From assembly GCF_027111295.1 (NCBI RefSeq), contig NZ_CP114287.1:868001-932000 (forward strand): a stretch of DNA of 64,000 nt. The letters are read 5' to 3'. The position numbers and the translations under genes were made by a program. The stretch comes from Flavobacterium gelatinilyticum (GTDB taxonomy: Bacteria; Bacteroidota; Bacteroidia; Flavobacteriales; Flavobacteriaceae). Below the pieces are notes generated by a model. It searched no databases. It had not been told where the DNA came from and was given only the letters and a program-made list of their open reading frames with translations. Positions 43,483-52,447 of the stretch are shown here, piece by piece; position 1 is the first letter of the stretch; every line of letters starts with the position of its first letter.

Positions 43483-44253
43483 TTAAGATATTTTATACTG
43501 CGATGGCGTTACGCCCGTAAATTCTTTAAATTTCCGGCAAAAATGGGCTGTATCATAAAATCCGCTTTCAATTGCCGCGTCGCCTAATTCAAGACCTTCG
43601 TTCAGGAGAATCTTTGATTTTTCGATTCGTTTTAAAATGATATAATTGTTTGGAGTCAGTCCCGTTTCATGTTTAAACAAGCGCAGAAATTTATATTTGT
43701 CAAGCCCAAAACTTTTTGCGGATTCTTGGAGTGAAAACTTCTCGCCTATTCTGTCTTCTAAAAATCTTGAAAACAAATTGATTTCGGCATTTTTAAACAT
43801 TTTATTTTTTCCCCATCGCTGTATCAGTTTTTCTAAGATGGTGAGTAATATCTTTTCAACATTAATTTCACTATTACCGAAATTTTGAGATAAGAAATAA
43901 AAATCCCAAAACAGCTGCTCATCGTAAACGATTTTCTCATCAAAGAAAACCTCGTTGTTATTGTTGAGCCTTTTCATAACATCCGGTGCGATGTAAAAGG
44001 TAAAAAAGGAATTTCCGGTTTTTCCGTCGCAGGGCGTTGCATGCACCTCATACGGATTGGTAATCGATAAGGTTCCTGCCGGAGCATGTAAATGTTTATC
44101 TGTAAGCTTAGTATCGAAAGTATGTTTTAAAATCAGCGCAATATTAAACGTATCATGTGTATGATATGGAAAACTAACTGTATTGTTCTGAGCATTTAAG
44201 AGCTCAAGACCATCCAGTATTGGAAGTTTATGATAGGTATTACTATTTTTCAC
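43483..44253 (-). CDS. AraC-family regulator
   Basis: 256 residues. Cupin sensor at ~20-100 (FPYHTHDTFNIALIL, HLHAPAGTLSITNPYEVHAT) and AraC HTH pair at ~155-256 (LQESAKSFGLDKYKFLRLFK; LGDAAIESGFYDTAHFCRKF; ending GVTPSQYKIS). It lies 78 bases upstream of the S41 gene on the same strand and could form a unit with it, or control the divergent operon starting at 44420. Confidence 0.85.
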   Translation of the reverse strand: MKNSNTYHKLPILDGLELLNAQNNTVSFPYHTHDTFNIALILKHTFDTKLTDKHLHAPAGTLSITNPYEVHATPCDGKTGNSFFTFYIAPDVMKRLNNNNEVFFDEKIVYDEQLFWDFYFLSQNFGNSEINVEKILLTILEKLIQRWGKNKMFKNAEINLFSRFLEDRIGEKFSLQESAKSFGLDKYKFLRLFKHETGLTPNNYIILKRIEKSKILLNEGLELGDAAIESGFYDTAHFCRKFKEFTGVTPSQYKIS

Positions 44254-44344
44254 AGCTGCCGGAATTGTATCTGTACTTCTCTGCTAAAGTAAAGAAAAAA
44301 ACGAAGCCGCCTGGTACAATTCAGCCCCAGATTTCCACTTTAAA

Positions 44345-44407
44345 TCTGTATCCATAAAAATAACGATTTCTGTATCTGTATCTATTTTTAACATCCCTTT
44401 AATTTTG
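44345..44407 (+). promoter_or_regulatory. TCTGTATC direct repeats and -7 box before the MocR operon
   Basis: TCTGTATC occurs at 44345-44352, 44369-44376 and 44375-44382 (the last two overlapping), followed by TAATTTTG at 44400-44407, a good TAnnTTTG box. Direct repeats near the promoter are typical operators of MocR/PdxR regulators, and a MocR gene lies in this operon, so autoregulation is suggested. Confidence 0.45.
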
Positions 44408-44419
44408 CAGAAAAAAGAT

Positions 44420-44791
44420 ATGGAAACAAAAACTCAAAATTTAATACAATTAAAATTTAGAGAAGTATATGTGTTCGATATTAACAGCCTTCAGGATATA
44501 TTTCACCAGTACTCGCACAAAAATGATTCAAAAAAAACATCCTTTGGAATTCCGTTTTTACTATGTCAACAAGAGAATAAAATAATTGCATTTGCCAGTC
44601 TGGTTCTTGATAAGGATCACAATGTAAACTATGCAATTTTTGAAAACGGCGCTTTAAATGCAGATGAAAAAACCGAATTTACAAACTACATATCCTATTT
44701 TCTTAAGAAAAAAAGAAATGATAATTTTAGTGATGCGAAACAGCTCAAAGAAAGCAGTAATTGTATAGCTGAATGGCTTGAACTTAATTAG
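44420..44791 (+). CDS. Hypothetical protein, first gene of the MocR operon
   Basis: 123 residues from the ATG at 44420. An upstream TTG at 44405 is inside the candidate promoter box, so it is rejected as start. The middle (FGIPFLLCQQENKIIAFASL) resembles part of a GNAT-like beta-sheet, but no acetyl-CoA motif is visible; family not recognised. Only 12 bases before the MocR gene. Confidence 0.7.
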   Translation: METKTQNLIQLKFREVYVFDINSLQDIFHQYSHKNDSKKTSFGIPFLLCQQENKIIAFASLVLDKDHNVNYAIFENGALNADEKTEFTNYISYFLKKKRNDNFSDAKQLKESSNCIAEWLELN

Positions 44792-44803
44792 TCAAAGATC
44801 AAA

Positions 44804-46222
44804 ATGAAAAAAACGGAAACATTATACTTAAAGGTTGCTAAAATTATCGAAGACCAGATTCACAATGAGACTTTGCTGATTGGTGATAAACTGCCCTCGG
44901 TACGAAGTGCGCATACGCTTTATAATGTTAGTTTAAATACTATAAAATTAGCTTACCTGGAACTGGAGAGCCGGTCAATGATTGAATCCCGTCCCAAAAT
45001 GGGATTTTTTGTGAGTAAAAGTTCGCAGCGAAATTTAGAGCTGCCCAGCGTTGCTACAATTAATCAGGAAGAAACCAAAAATACTCCCGAAGATTTAATT
45101 GATAAAGTTTTTGGCACTCTTAATCAGTCAGATGTGACTCAATTTGCATTGGGTATTCCCGGAAAAAACTTTCTGCCGTTAACAAAACTGAACAAAAGTA
45201 TTATTACCACCGTACGAAACAGAAATGATGCAGGGACTTCGTATGAGCCGGTACAGGGTACAGAAGATTTACGACGGGCCATTGCAAAATGGTCATTAGT
45301 AATGGAAGGCAAAATTACCGAAGACGATCTTGTAATTACGTCCGGTGCAATGAGTGCTGTTTATAATGCTTTAATGGCAGTGACTTCTCCCGGAGACAGC
45401 GTTGCCGTAGAAAGTCCGGCGTATTTTGGAATACTTCAGGCCATTAAAATGTTAGGGCTAAAAGCAGTTGAAATTCCAACACATCCGTTGTACGGACTCG
45501 ATTTGGATGCATTAAAAAAAGTGATGCCCGAAATAACGGCTTGCTGTATTGTAAGTAATTTTAACAATCCGATGGGTTTTCAAATGCCCGATGAAAATAA
45601 AAAAGAATTAGTCAAAATGATAACTGCTTATAATATTCCTTTAATTGAAGATGATATTTACGGCAATCTTTATTTTGGCACTGAACGTCCTAAACCTTGT
45701 AAATTTTATGATGAAGAAGGTCTTGTACTATGGATAGGATCTGTTTCAAAAACACTTGCACCGGGATATAGAGTCGGCTGGATTGCTCCGGGTAAATTTA
45801 AAAATAAAATAATTCGTCAGAAACTGGTTCAAACCGTCTGCAGTCCTTCTTTATATTCTGATGTAATTACAGATTTTTTAGAACACGGCCGCTACGATCA
45901 TCATTTAAGGAACTTCAGAAACAAACTTTATACTAACTTTCTGCAGATAAATCGTGCCGTTGAATCTTACTTTCCTGATAATACAAAAATATCACAGCCA
46001 AAAGGAGGTTTCATGTTATGGCTGGAACTGGATCAGCGAATTTCTACAACAGATTTATTTAATAAAGCTTTAGCACAAAAAATCAATTTTGCTCCCGGCA
46101 GAATTTTTTCGCAATACAACCAGTATAATAATTGCATGAGACTTACTTATGCTCTTGAGTGGAATGAACGTGTAGAAGACAGTATTAAAAAATTAGGCAA
46201 AATAGTTAAAAACAGCATTTAA
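44804..46222 (+). CDS. MocR-type (GntR-HTH/aminotransferase) regulator
   Basis: 472 residues. GntR winged helix at ~5-75 (GDKLPSVRSAHTLYNVSLNT), then a fold-type I aminotransferase domain with the PLP-binding Lys in SVSKTLAPGYRVGW (~311) and conserved NFNNPMG and DDIYGN. Members bind PLP as co-effector and regulate vitamin B6, amino-acid or transport genes. It is flanked by a small unknown and a GNAT gene in one operon, so these are its probable targets. Confidence 0.9.
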   Translation: MKKTETLYLKVAKIIEDQIHNETLLIGDKLPSVRSAHTLYNVSLNTIKLAYLELESRSMIESRPKMGFFVSKSSQRNLELPSVATINQEETKNTPEDLIDKVFGTLNQSDVTQFALGIPGKNFLPLTKLNKSIITTVRNRNDAGTSYEPVQGTEDLRRAIAKWSLVMEGKITEDDLVITSGAMSAVYNALMAVTSPGDSVAVESPAYFGILQAIKMLGLKAVEIPTHPLYGLDLDALKKVMPEITACCIVSNFNNPMGFQMPDENKKELVKMITAYNIPLIEDDIYGNLYFGTERPKPCKFYDEEGLVLWIGSVSKTLAPGYRVGWIAPGKFKNKIIRQKLVQTVCSPSLYSDVITDFLEHGRYDHHLRNFRNKLYTNFLQINRAVESYFPDNTKISQPKGGFMLWLELDQRISTTDLFNKALAQKINFAPGRIFSQYNQYNNCMRLTYALEWNERVEDSIKKLGKIVKNSI

Positions 46223-46229
46223 TAAAATT

Positions 46230-46721
46230 ATGGAATACAAGAATAATCCGGACAAACCGGAAATAGTAACCTACAATACTAAATATCAAAAAGCATTTAA
46301 AGATTTAAATATAGAATGGATTGCTGCTTATTTTGAAATTGAACCCAGTGATCTAAAAGCTTTAGATCATCCTCAGGAATACATTATTGATAAAGGAGGT
46401 GAAATTTTTTCGGCAATTTTAAACGACGAAGTTGTTGGGGTTTGTGCCATGCTGAAAAGTGAACATACAGATTTTGATTACGAATTGGTAAAAATGGCGG
46501 TAAGTCCAAAAGCACAAGGAAAAGGCGCCGGATTTTTACTGGCACAAAATGCCATAAAATGGGCAGCAGCACAGGGTGCCTCAAAAATTTACCTGGAAAG
46601 CAATACCAAACTTGGACCGGCAATTAAACTATACGAAAAGTTAGGTTTTAAAGAGATAAAAGGCATTTCTTCTCCTTACAAAAGAGTCGATATACAAATG
46701 GTCTTACATATAAATGATTAG
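46230..46721 (+). CDS. GNAT-family N-acetyltransferase
   Basis: 163 residues with the acetyl-CoA motif A: MAVSPKAQGKGAGFLLAQNA (~91-110), then KIYLESNTKLGPAIKLYEKL and GFKEI, the ordinary small-molecule GNAT signature. Seven bases behind the MocR gene, so co-transcribed. The substrate may be an amino compound sensed by MocR; this is inference. Confidence 0.85.
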   Translation: MEYKNNPDKPEIVTYNTKYQKAFKDLNIEWIAAYFEIEPSDLKALDHPQEYIIDKGGEIFSAILNDEVVGVCAMLKSEHTDFDYELVKMAVSPKAQGKGAGFLLAQNAIKWAAAQGASKIYLESNTKLGPAIKLYEKLGFKEIKGISSPYKRVDIQMVLHIND

Positions 46722-46753
46722 CCAAAACACGAAATCCCACAGCATAATAAAGC

Positions 46754-46786
46754 AAAAGCCCCGATTTATTAAAATCAGGGGCTTTT
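46754..46786. terminator. Bidirectional terminator
   Basis: aaaagcccc[t]gatt / aatcaggggctttt stem with T runs on both sides, between the convergent GNAT and luciferase-like genes. Confidence 0.85.
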
Positions 46787-46806
46787 AAATGTTCTTTTTT
46801 AAAACG

Positions 46807-47829
46807 TTAGCGCCAGCCTAATTCCGGAGCTACATGTTCCAGAATAGAAGATAATATGTGCACATTATAATCAACACCCAGGGTGTTAGGAATAGTCAGC
46901 AACACGGTATCTGCTTCTTTGATGGCTTCGTCTTCGGCGAGTTCTTTTATTAATTTATCCGGTTCGGCGGCATAACTTTTTCCAAAGACTGCCCTTTTCT
47001 CTGGTTCAATATATCCAAAACTATCTGAGCCTTTGCCTTGTCCGCCAAAATAGTATCGGTCCTGCTCGTTGACAATTGCAAAAATCGAACGGCTTACAGA
47101 AACCCTTGGTTCACGATCATGCCCGGCTTTCTTCCAGGCTTCTTTATACAATCGTATCTGCTCTGCCTGCTGGATATGAAAAGGTTTCCCGCTTTCGTCA
47201 AACTTGAGAGTTGAACTCTGCAGGTGCATACCATTTTCGGCAGCCCAGACAGCGGTTGCGTTAGATCCTGCTCCCCACCAGATTCGATCTCTTAATCCTT
47301 CAGAATGCGGCTCGACACGAAGCAATCCCGGCGGATTCGGGAACATCGGATACGGATTCGGCTCTGCAAATCCTTCTCCTTTTAATCCTTCTAAAAAATC
47401 TAATGCTTTTTTGCGTCCCATGTCGGCATCGGTTTCACCTTTCTCTGGTTCATAACCAAAATAACTCCAGCCGTCAATAACCTGCTCCGGTGATCCTCTG
47501 CTGATTCCAAGCTGCAAACGTCCTCCTGAAATCAGATCGGCTGCACCGGCATCTTCCAGCATATACAACGGATTTTCATACCGCATATCGATTACACCTG
47601 TCCCTATTTCAATTTTGCTTGTTTTGGCACCAATGGCCGAAAGTAAAGGGAAAGGCGACGCCAGCTGCTGCGCAAAATGATGTACACGAAAATAAGCTCC
47701 GTCTACTCCTATTTCTTCTGCAGCCACAGCCAGATCAATCGATTGGAGTAATGTATCTCCCGCTGTACGAGTTTGGTAGGACGGATTATTGGACCAATGC
47801 CCAAATGATAAAAATCCTATCTTCTTCAT
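46807..47829 (-). CDS. Luciferase-like (LLM class) flavin-dependent oxidoreductase
   Basis: 340 residues from ATG 47829 (MKKIGFLSFGHW); upstream in-frame codons to 47937 lack homology-like sequence. Luciferase-like monooxygenase features: YFRVHHFAQQLASPFPLLSA, IEIGTGVIDMRYENPLYMLE, GGRLQLGISRGSPEQV. Uses reduced FMN/F420-type flavin. LLM proteins of this type occur next to stress genes; substrate unknown. Single gene with its own terminator. Confidence 0.85.
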   Translation of the reverse strand: MKKIGFLSFGHWSNNPSYQTRTAGDTLLQSIDLAVAAEEIGVDGAYFRVHHFAQQLASPFPLLSAIGAKTSKIEIGTGVIDMRYENPLYMLEDAGAADLISGGRLQLGISRGSPEQVIDGWSYFGYEPEKGETDADMGRKKALDFLEGLKGEGFAEPNPYPMFPNPPGLLRVEPHSEGLRDRIWWGAGSNATAVWAAENGMHLQSSTLKFDESGKPFHIQQAEQIRLYKEAWKKAGHDREPRVSVSRSIFAIVNEQDRYYFGGQGKGSDSFGYIEPEKRAVFGKSYAAEPDKLIKELAEDEAIKEADTVLLTIPNTLGVDYNVHILSSILEHVAPELGWR

Positions 47830-47990
47830 AAATGGCTTAATTTTTTTACTCTTCCAAATATACGCATCATAACCGAGTAATATGGCATTTTTGCCGATAA
47901 TATAAGACTGTAAAGTTTGAATGCTATTATGTAACAAATGATTCGTACAAAGAAGGTAAATTTGAAATGCTTTACTAAAAATTGATCATT

Positions 47991-48470
47991 ATGAAAAATT
48001 TTCTAATCCTATTACTTTCAATTTTCTTTTTTTCCTGTCAGCAGAAAGAAAACAAAAATACAGCTGTTCCTGTGACCGAATCTCCATCTCCTGCCAAAAA
48101 GGAAATGAAAGAAAATAAACAAATGGGTGATACTATTTTTATGAATTACAAGAATGAAAATGGTTTATTTACAGCAGAAGGTTTAGTCGATTCTATCCAA
48201 TCTCACGTTTATATCAAATTTAAAAATGAATACCCCGCCAAACTGAACGGAAAGATTATTCCGGAGCCGGGTTTAGGGAACATTCGTTTTAACCAAATTA
48301 TCTTTCCGGATAAAACCTCAGACGGACCTTTTGGTATTGAACTGAAAACCAATATTGAACAAAAAGGAGATTACATTTTGGTTATTGGCCACTCGCAAAT
48401 GGCTGACGGTAAATACTGGGGTAAATTTAAAGTTGAAATTGAAAATAAAAAAAGAGAGACCGGGAACTGA
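47991..48470 (+). CDS. Small lipoprotein
   Basis: 159 residues from ATG 47991 with lipobox FFFSCQQ (Cys ~17), then a Pro/Ser/Lys/Glu-rich linker and a beta-rich domain (IYIKFKNEYPAKLN-type strands, KGDYILVIGHSQMADGKYWG). Likely an inner-leaflet or outer-membrane lipoprotein; function not recognised. Divergent from the LLM gene. Confidence 0.75.
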   Translation: MKNFLILLLSIFFFSCQQKENKNTAVPVTESPSPAKKEMKENKQMGDTIFMNYKNENGLFTAEGLVDSIQSHVYIKFKNEYPAKLNGKIIPEPGLGNIRFNQIIFPDKTSDGPFGIELKTNIEQKGDYILVIGHSQMADGKYWGKFKVEIENKKRETGN

Positions 48471-48616
48471 GAGAATATTTTACCAAATAGAATATCGTAT
48501 CAAACTTTGACTAAGCTTTTACATCCATCTGTAATCTGCATACAATCTTCTGTAATCTGCAAACCTCTGATCATGCCTTTTCTTATGAAATTTGCATTCA
48601 AATAAAATTATACAAG

Positions 48617-49618
48617 ATGAAACAGATAAAATTAGGAAATCAGGGATTAATCATTCCGCCAATAGGTTTGGGATGTATGGGAATGACCGGTTTTGAAGAA
48701 GGAAACATGTACGGTCCCGCAGATGAGAAAGAAGCAATACAAACCATCCACCGTTCGCTCGAACTGGGAGGTAATTTTCTCGATACGGCTGATTTGTACG
48801 GTCCTTTAAAAAACGAACAGCTGATTGCAAAAGCCATAGGAAATGAACGTGACAAGTACATTCTGGCAACAAAATTTGGCTGGGAAATCGATGACAATAA
48901 CAAAATAACCTGGGCCATTAACGGAAGCAGAAACTATATCAAAAAAGCGGTAGAACGTTCACTAAAAAATTTGAATACCGATTATATCGATCTGTATTAC
49001 ATGCACCGTCTGGACAAAAACACACCGATAGAAGAAACGGTTGATGCCATGAGCGATCTGGTTAAGGAAGGAAAAGTGAAATACATCGGACTTTCGGAAG
49101 TGTCATCTGAAACTATTAAAAAAGCACACAATGTTCATCCCATAACAGCCGTTCAAAGCGAATATTCTTTATTTGAAAGAACCGCAGAAGAAAAAGGCGT
49201 ATTAAAAACACTGGAAGAACTAAAAATTAGTTTTGTGGCTTATTCTCCTCTGGGACGCGGCTTTTTATCAGGAGAGATTCGTTCAATAGATGATCTTCCC
49301 GAAAATGATTTCCGAAGAGCAATTCCGCGTTTTCAGGAAAACTATTTCCATAAAAATATTGAACTGGTGAAAGCGGTCGAAAAAATGGCCGAAGAAAAAA
49401 ATGTAACGTCATCACAGCTTGCTCTTGCATGGATCATCAATAAAGGAATTGTACCTATTCCGGGAACCAAACGCAGAAAGTATCTGGAACAGAATATCGC
49501 TACTGCCAATATAGAACTGACTCCGAATGACATTCAAAAACTGGAAAGTATCGTACCTTTGGGAACAGATACCGGAGCTCCGTATGATGAATTTAGTATG
49601 GGACTCTTAGACTACTAA
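48617..49618 (+). CDS. Aldo/keto reductase
   Basis: 333 residues. The catalytic tetrad is visible: Asp56 and Tyr61 in FLDTADLYGP, Lys86 in ATKFGW, His130 in YYMHRLD; NADPH-binding IPGTKRRKYLEQN near 285. Subfamily resembles the AKR13-like group widely found in bacteria. Reduces aldehydes or ketones with NADPH in the cytosol. The AraC gene 28 bases downstream is probably co-transcribed and regulates it. Confidence 0.9.
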   Translation: MKQIKLGNQGLIIPPIGLGCMGMTGFEEGNMYGPADEKEAIQTIHRSLELGGNFLDTADLYGPLKNEQLIAKAIGNERDKYILATKFGWEIDDNNKITWAINGSRNYIKKAVERSLKNLNTDYIDLYYMHRLDKNTPIEETVDAMSDLVKEGKVKYIGLSEVSSETIKKAHNVHPITAVQSEYSLFERTAEEKGVLKTLEELKISFVAYSPLGRGFLSGEIRSIDDLPENDFRRAIPRFQENYFHKNIELVKAVEKMAEEKNVTSSQLALAWIINKGIVPIPGTKRRKYLEQNIATANIELTPNDIQKLESIVPLGTDTGAPYDEFSMGLLDY

Positions 49619-49645
49619 AAGAACTAAACTTAAAAAGACGCTGTT

Positions 49646-50548
49646 ATGAATACCATTGCCTCTGTATCTGCTTTTCACCGCCTGCTCTCTCTTCCGGAGC
49701 CCAAACATCCTATGGTAAGTGTTATAAACTTATCCGAAAGTGTTTTTCTGGATGATGAAATCTGGAAAGGTTTCGTCAATAAATTCTATTGCGTTGCTTT
49801 AAAGAGAGATGCAAAAGGAAAAATCAAATACGGTCAGGGACATTATGATTATGACAAAGGCGTACTCAGTTTTACTGCACCCAATCAGGTGCAGTATCTC
49901 GATCTTCAAAATGTAGAGTGCGGAGCGGGTTATTTACTGATATTCCACGAAGATTTTCTTCTGAAACATCCGCTGTCACAAAGGATATTTGATTTTGGCT
50001 TTTTCTCTTATGCCGTAAACGAAGCACTGCATCTATCTGAACAGGAAGAAAACTATCTGATCGAAATTCTGGACCGTATCGACAAAGAATGCCAGCATAT
50101 CGACCGCCATACCCAGGAGATTATTTTGTCGCAGATTGATCTGCTTTTAAATTATTCAAGCCGTTTTTACGAGAGACAGTTTATAACCCGTAAAAGTAAC
50201 AGTCATGCACTGCTAACAAAATTTGAAAGGTTTATAAATGAGTATTATACTAATGAAAGTACTGCCGAAAAAGGTCTTTTAAGCGTTAGTTTAATTGCCG
50301 AAGCCCTCAATCTTTCACCAAATTATTTAAGTGATTTCCTCAAAATTCATACAGGACGGAATACAAAAGAACATATTTATGAAAAACTGATTAATAAAGC
50401 GAAAGAAAAACTATCCGCAACCGAGTTAACGGTCAGCGAGATTGCCTACAATCTTGGTTTTGAACATCCGCAGTCTTTCAGTACGCTTTTTAAAAAACGT
50501 ACACAAATGGCACCTTTGGAATTTCGGGAAAAGATCAGAAATAATTAA
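49646..50548 (+). CDS. AraC-family regulator downstream of aldo/keto reductase
   Basis: 300 residues. N-terminal cupin-like AraC_binding_2-type domain (~20-160) and double HTH at ~200-300 (LIAEALNLSPNYLSDFLKIH; VSEIAYNLGFEHPQSFSTLF). Regulator/AKR pairs like this are frequent in Flavobacteriia and usually respond to electrophile or oxidative stress; that role is inferred. Confidence 0.85.
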   Translation: MNTIASVSAFHRLLSLPEPKHPMVSVINLSESVFLDDEIWKGFVNKFYCVALKRDAKGKIKYGQGHYDYDKGVLSFTAPNQVQYLDLQNVECGAGYLLIFHEDFLLKHPLSQRIFDFGFFSYAVNEALHLSEQEENYLIEILDRIDKECQHIDRHTQEIILSQIDLLLNYSSRFYERQFITRKSNSHALLTKFERFINEYYTNESTAEKGLLSVSLIAEALNLSPNYLSDFLKIHTGRNTKEHIYEKLINKAKEKLSATELTVSEIAYNLGFEHPQSFSTLFKKRTQMAPLEFREKIRNN

Positions 50549-50610
50549 TTCAAATAAAAGATTGATAATCAGCGATTAAATCTTTAATTTATAAATATTG
50601 TAGTTAAAAA

Positions 50611-50641
50611 TTGTTTCTAATTCTGTTTTTATATAATTTTG
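50611..50641 (+). promoter_or_regulatory. Promoter of the TetR-SDR operon
   Basis: TTG at 50611-50613 and TAATTTTG at 50634-50641 with a 20-base spacer, fitting the Bacteroidota pattern. The candidate TetR operator (50640-50655) overlaps its downstream edge. Confidence 0.6.
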
Positions 50642-50655
50642 TATCGATTATTACA
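50640..50655. promoter_or_regulatory. Candidate TetR operator 1
   Basis: TGTATCGATTATTACA, palindromic at its ends (TGTA N8 TACA), overlapping the -7 box. A near copy lies at 51266-51281 between the two genes of the operon, agreeing at 14 of 16 bases, too similar for chance in this position. Confidence 0.6.
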
Positions 50656-50667
50656 AAATAAAACAAA

Positions 50668-51249
50668 ATGCGCGGACGCCCGACTATTTACGAAGATTCT
50701 AATATTATAAAAAAAGCACAGGAACTTTTTTGGCAGAAAGGCTACAACGCGACCTCTTTAAGCGATTTACAAAAAGCAACCGGTGCAGGCGCAGGAAGTT
50801 TTTACAACACCTTTAAAGGAGGAAAAAAAGAGGTTTTTAAAAAAGCTGTTCAGGAACGCAGACTTGCTTTTGAGTCTTTTAAAAACGAATTAAACAGAAG
50901 TGAATCTCCATTAGAACTGATTAAAGATTTTTTTAGAAGTATTGCAGAAGCTGCTAAAAATGAGCATTTAAAAGGATGCATCATTGCCAATACGGTTGTA
51001 GAAATGACTTTTATAGACGAAGGTCTTGAAGCTGATGCGGTTGAAATTTTAAAAGAAGTCGAACAAATGTTTACTGAAGTTATAAAAGACGAACAAACAA
51101 AAGGCCGTATAAAAACACAAACTGCTCCCGACATTCTCGGAAAATATCTTATCACGTTTTGGTGCGGGCTTAATACGCTGCGCAGAATGTATCCCGACAA
51201 AAATGTCTTAAAAAATCAGATCGAAATGCAATTAGCTGTTATCAGCTAA
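50668..51249 (+). CDS. TetR-family repressor
   Basis: 193 residues. N-terminal TetR HTH at ~8-55 (KKAQELFWQKGYNATSLSDL then FYNTFKGGKKEVF) and an all-helical ligand domain containing KGCIIANTVVEM, a motif of the TetR_C group related to AcuR/YxaF. It probably represses itself and the SDR gene behind it, through the repeated operator. Confidence 0.9.
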   Translation: MRGRPTIYEDSNIIKKAQELFWQKGYNATSLSDLQKATGAGAGSFYNTFKGGKKEVFKKAVQERRLAFESFKNELNRSESPLELIKDFFRSIAEAAKNEHLKGCIIANTVVEMTFIDEGLEADAVEILKEVEQMFTEVIKDEQTKGRIKTQTAPDILGKYLITFWCGLNTLRRMYPDKNVLKNQIEMQLAVIS

Positions 51250-51265
51250 TTTTTTTGACCATTTA

Positions 51266-51281
51266 TGTATCAATCATTACA
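51266..51281. promoter_or_regulatory. Candidate TetR operator 2
   Basis: TGTATCAATCATTACA in the 50-base gap between the tetR and SDR genes. It marks a likely second promoter and shows that the SDR start is at 51300, not in the upstream open frame at 51255. Confidence 0.6.
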
Positions 51282-51299
51282 AAAATAAGTATAAAAAAA

Positions 51300-52091
51300 A
51301 TGGATTTAAAATTAGAAGGAAAAACAGCTTTTATAAGCGGTTCGACACAAGGAATTGGTTTTGCAATTGCAAAGCAGTTACTGGCTGAAAAAGCAGCTGT
51401 CATTATTAACGGAAGAAACGAAGAAAAAATAAATGAAGCGGTTATAAAACTACGAACAGAATTTCCTAATGCTGAAATATCCGGAATAAAAGCCGATTTC
51501 GAAAAAAAAGAGGAAGTCAGTAAATTAGCAGATCAGCTTTCTGACATTGACATTCTGATTAATAATGTTGGAGTTTTTGATTTAAGAAACTTCGAAGATC
51601 TTGAAGATGAAGACTGGTATAAAATTTTTGAAATCAATGTAATGAGTTCTGTCAGACTTTCGAAGAAACTATTACCGCAGATGTTACAGAAAAAATCAGG
51701 AAGAATTGTTTTTATAAGCAGTGAATCAGGCGTAAACATTCCCGGAAATATGATTCATTACGGAATGACAAAAGCCGCTATGACAGCTGTCGCAAATGGC
51801 TTATCTAAACTAACAATCGGAACCGAAGTCACTGTAAATACAATCCTGGGCGGACCAACCTACTCTGACGGCGCGGCTTCGGCTATAGAACAAATTGCCT
51901 CGATGCAGCAGATTGAGACGGAACAAATGAAAAACATTATTATGCAGCAGACAAATCCGCATTCTTTACTGCAGCGTTTTATAGATCCGTCTGAGATTGC
52001 CTCGCTTGCCGCTTATCTTGCAAGTCCGCTGTCATTAGCCACAAACGGAGCTTCACTAAGAGCTGACGGAGGTGTTTTACGAACAGTTTAG
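51300..52091 (+). CDS. Short-chain dehydrogenase/reductase
   Basis: 263 residues. Rossmann motif SGSTQGIG at 13-20, NNVG at ~88, catalytic Ser in FISSESG and YxxxK in YGMTKAA (~153-157). NAD(P)-dependent oxidoreductase of unknown substrate, cytosolic. Second gene of the TetR unit and followed by a hairpin terminator. Confidence 0.9.
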   Translation: MDLKLEGKTAFISGSTQGIGFAIAKQLLAEKAAVIINGRNEEKINEAVIKLRTEFPNAEISGIKADFEKKEEVSKLADQLSDIDILINNVGVFDLRNFEDLEDEDWYKIFEINVMSSVRLSKKLLPQMLQKKSGRIVFISSESGVNIPGNMIHYGMTKAAMTAVANGLSKLTIGTEVTVNTILGGPTYSDGAASAIEQIASMQQIETEQMKNIIMQQTNPHSLLQRFIDPSEIASLAAYLASPLSLATNGASLRADGGVLRTV

Positions 52092-52447
52092 GACAAATCT
52101 TCAGTATTTAAAAAAGGGGTTTCAATTAAGAATTCGATTACTATAAAAACAGAAAGAGATTATCCCTTTTGCTAAAATGGAAAAGTTCTTTAAAGAGAAT
52201 TTGAAGTAAAAATATGATGCCTTTCTAAAAAGAGTTTCCTAAACAGGAAGCTCTTTCTTTTTATTACGGAGTCAAATTCTTATTACTGTCAAATTTCTTG
52301 ATTTTTCATACGAAATTACAGCGTATTTAAGCACTGGAAATTCTCGTTAAAAATGTTTACTATTTCGTTTTAACAAGTATTTATTTTTATATTTTTGAAG
52401 CAATATTTCTTAATTTTTTGAAAATTTTAAAACCTAACCATTTATAT
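52092..52447. other. 356-base gap with possible coding remnant and terminator
   Basis: Between SDR and the FG-GAP gene. 52150-52250 shows a protein-like stretch (EIIPFAKMEKFFKENLK, stop, KYDAFLKRVS, stop) that may be the end of a decayed gene. 52227-52263 is a terminator. The rest (52264-52447) is AT-rich leader. Confidence 0.4.
52227..52263 (+). terminator. Intrinsic terminator of the TetR-SDR operon
   Basis: aaaagagtttcc / ggaagctcttt inverted repeat (one G:T pair) with TTTCTTTTT after it. Confidence 0.75.
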
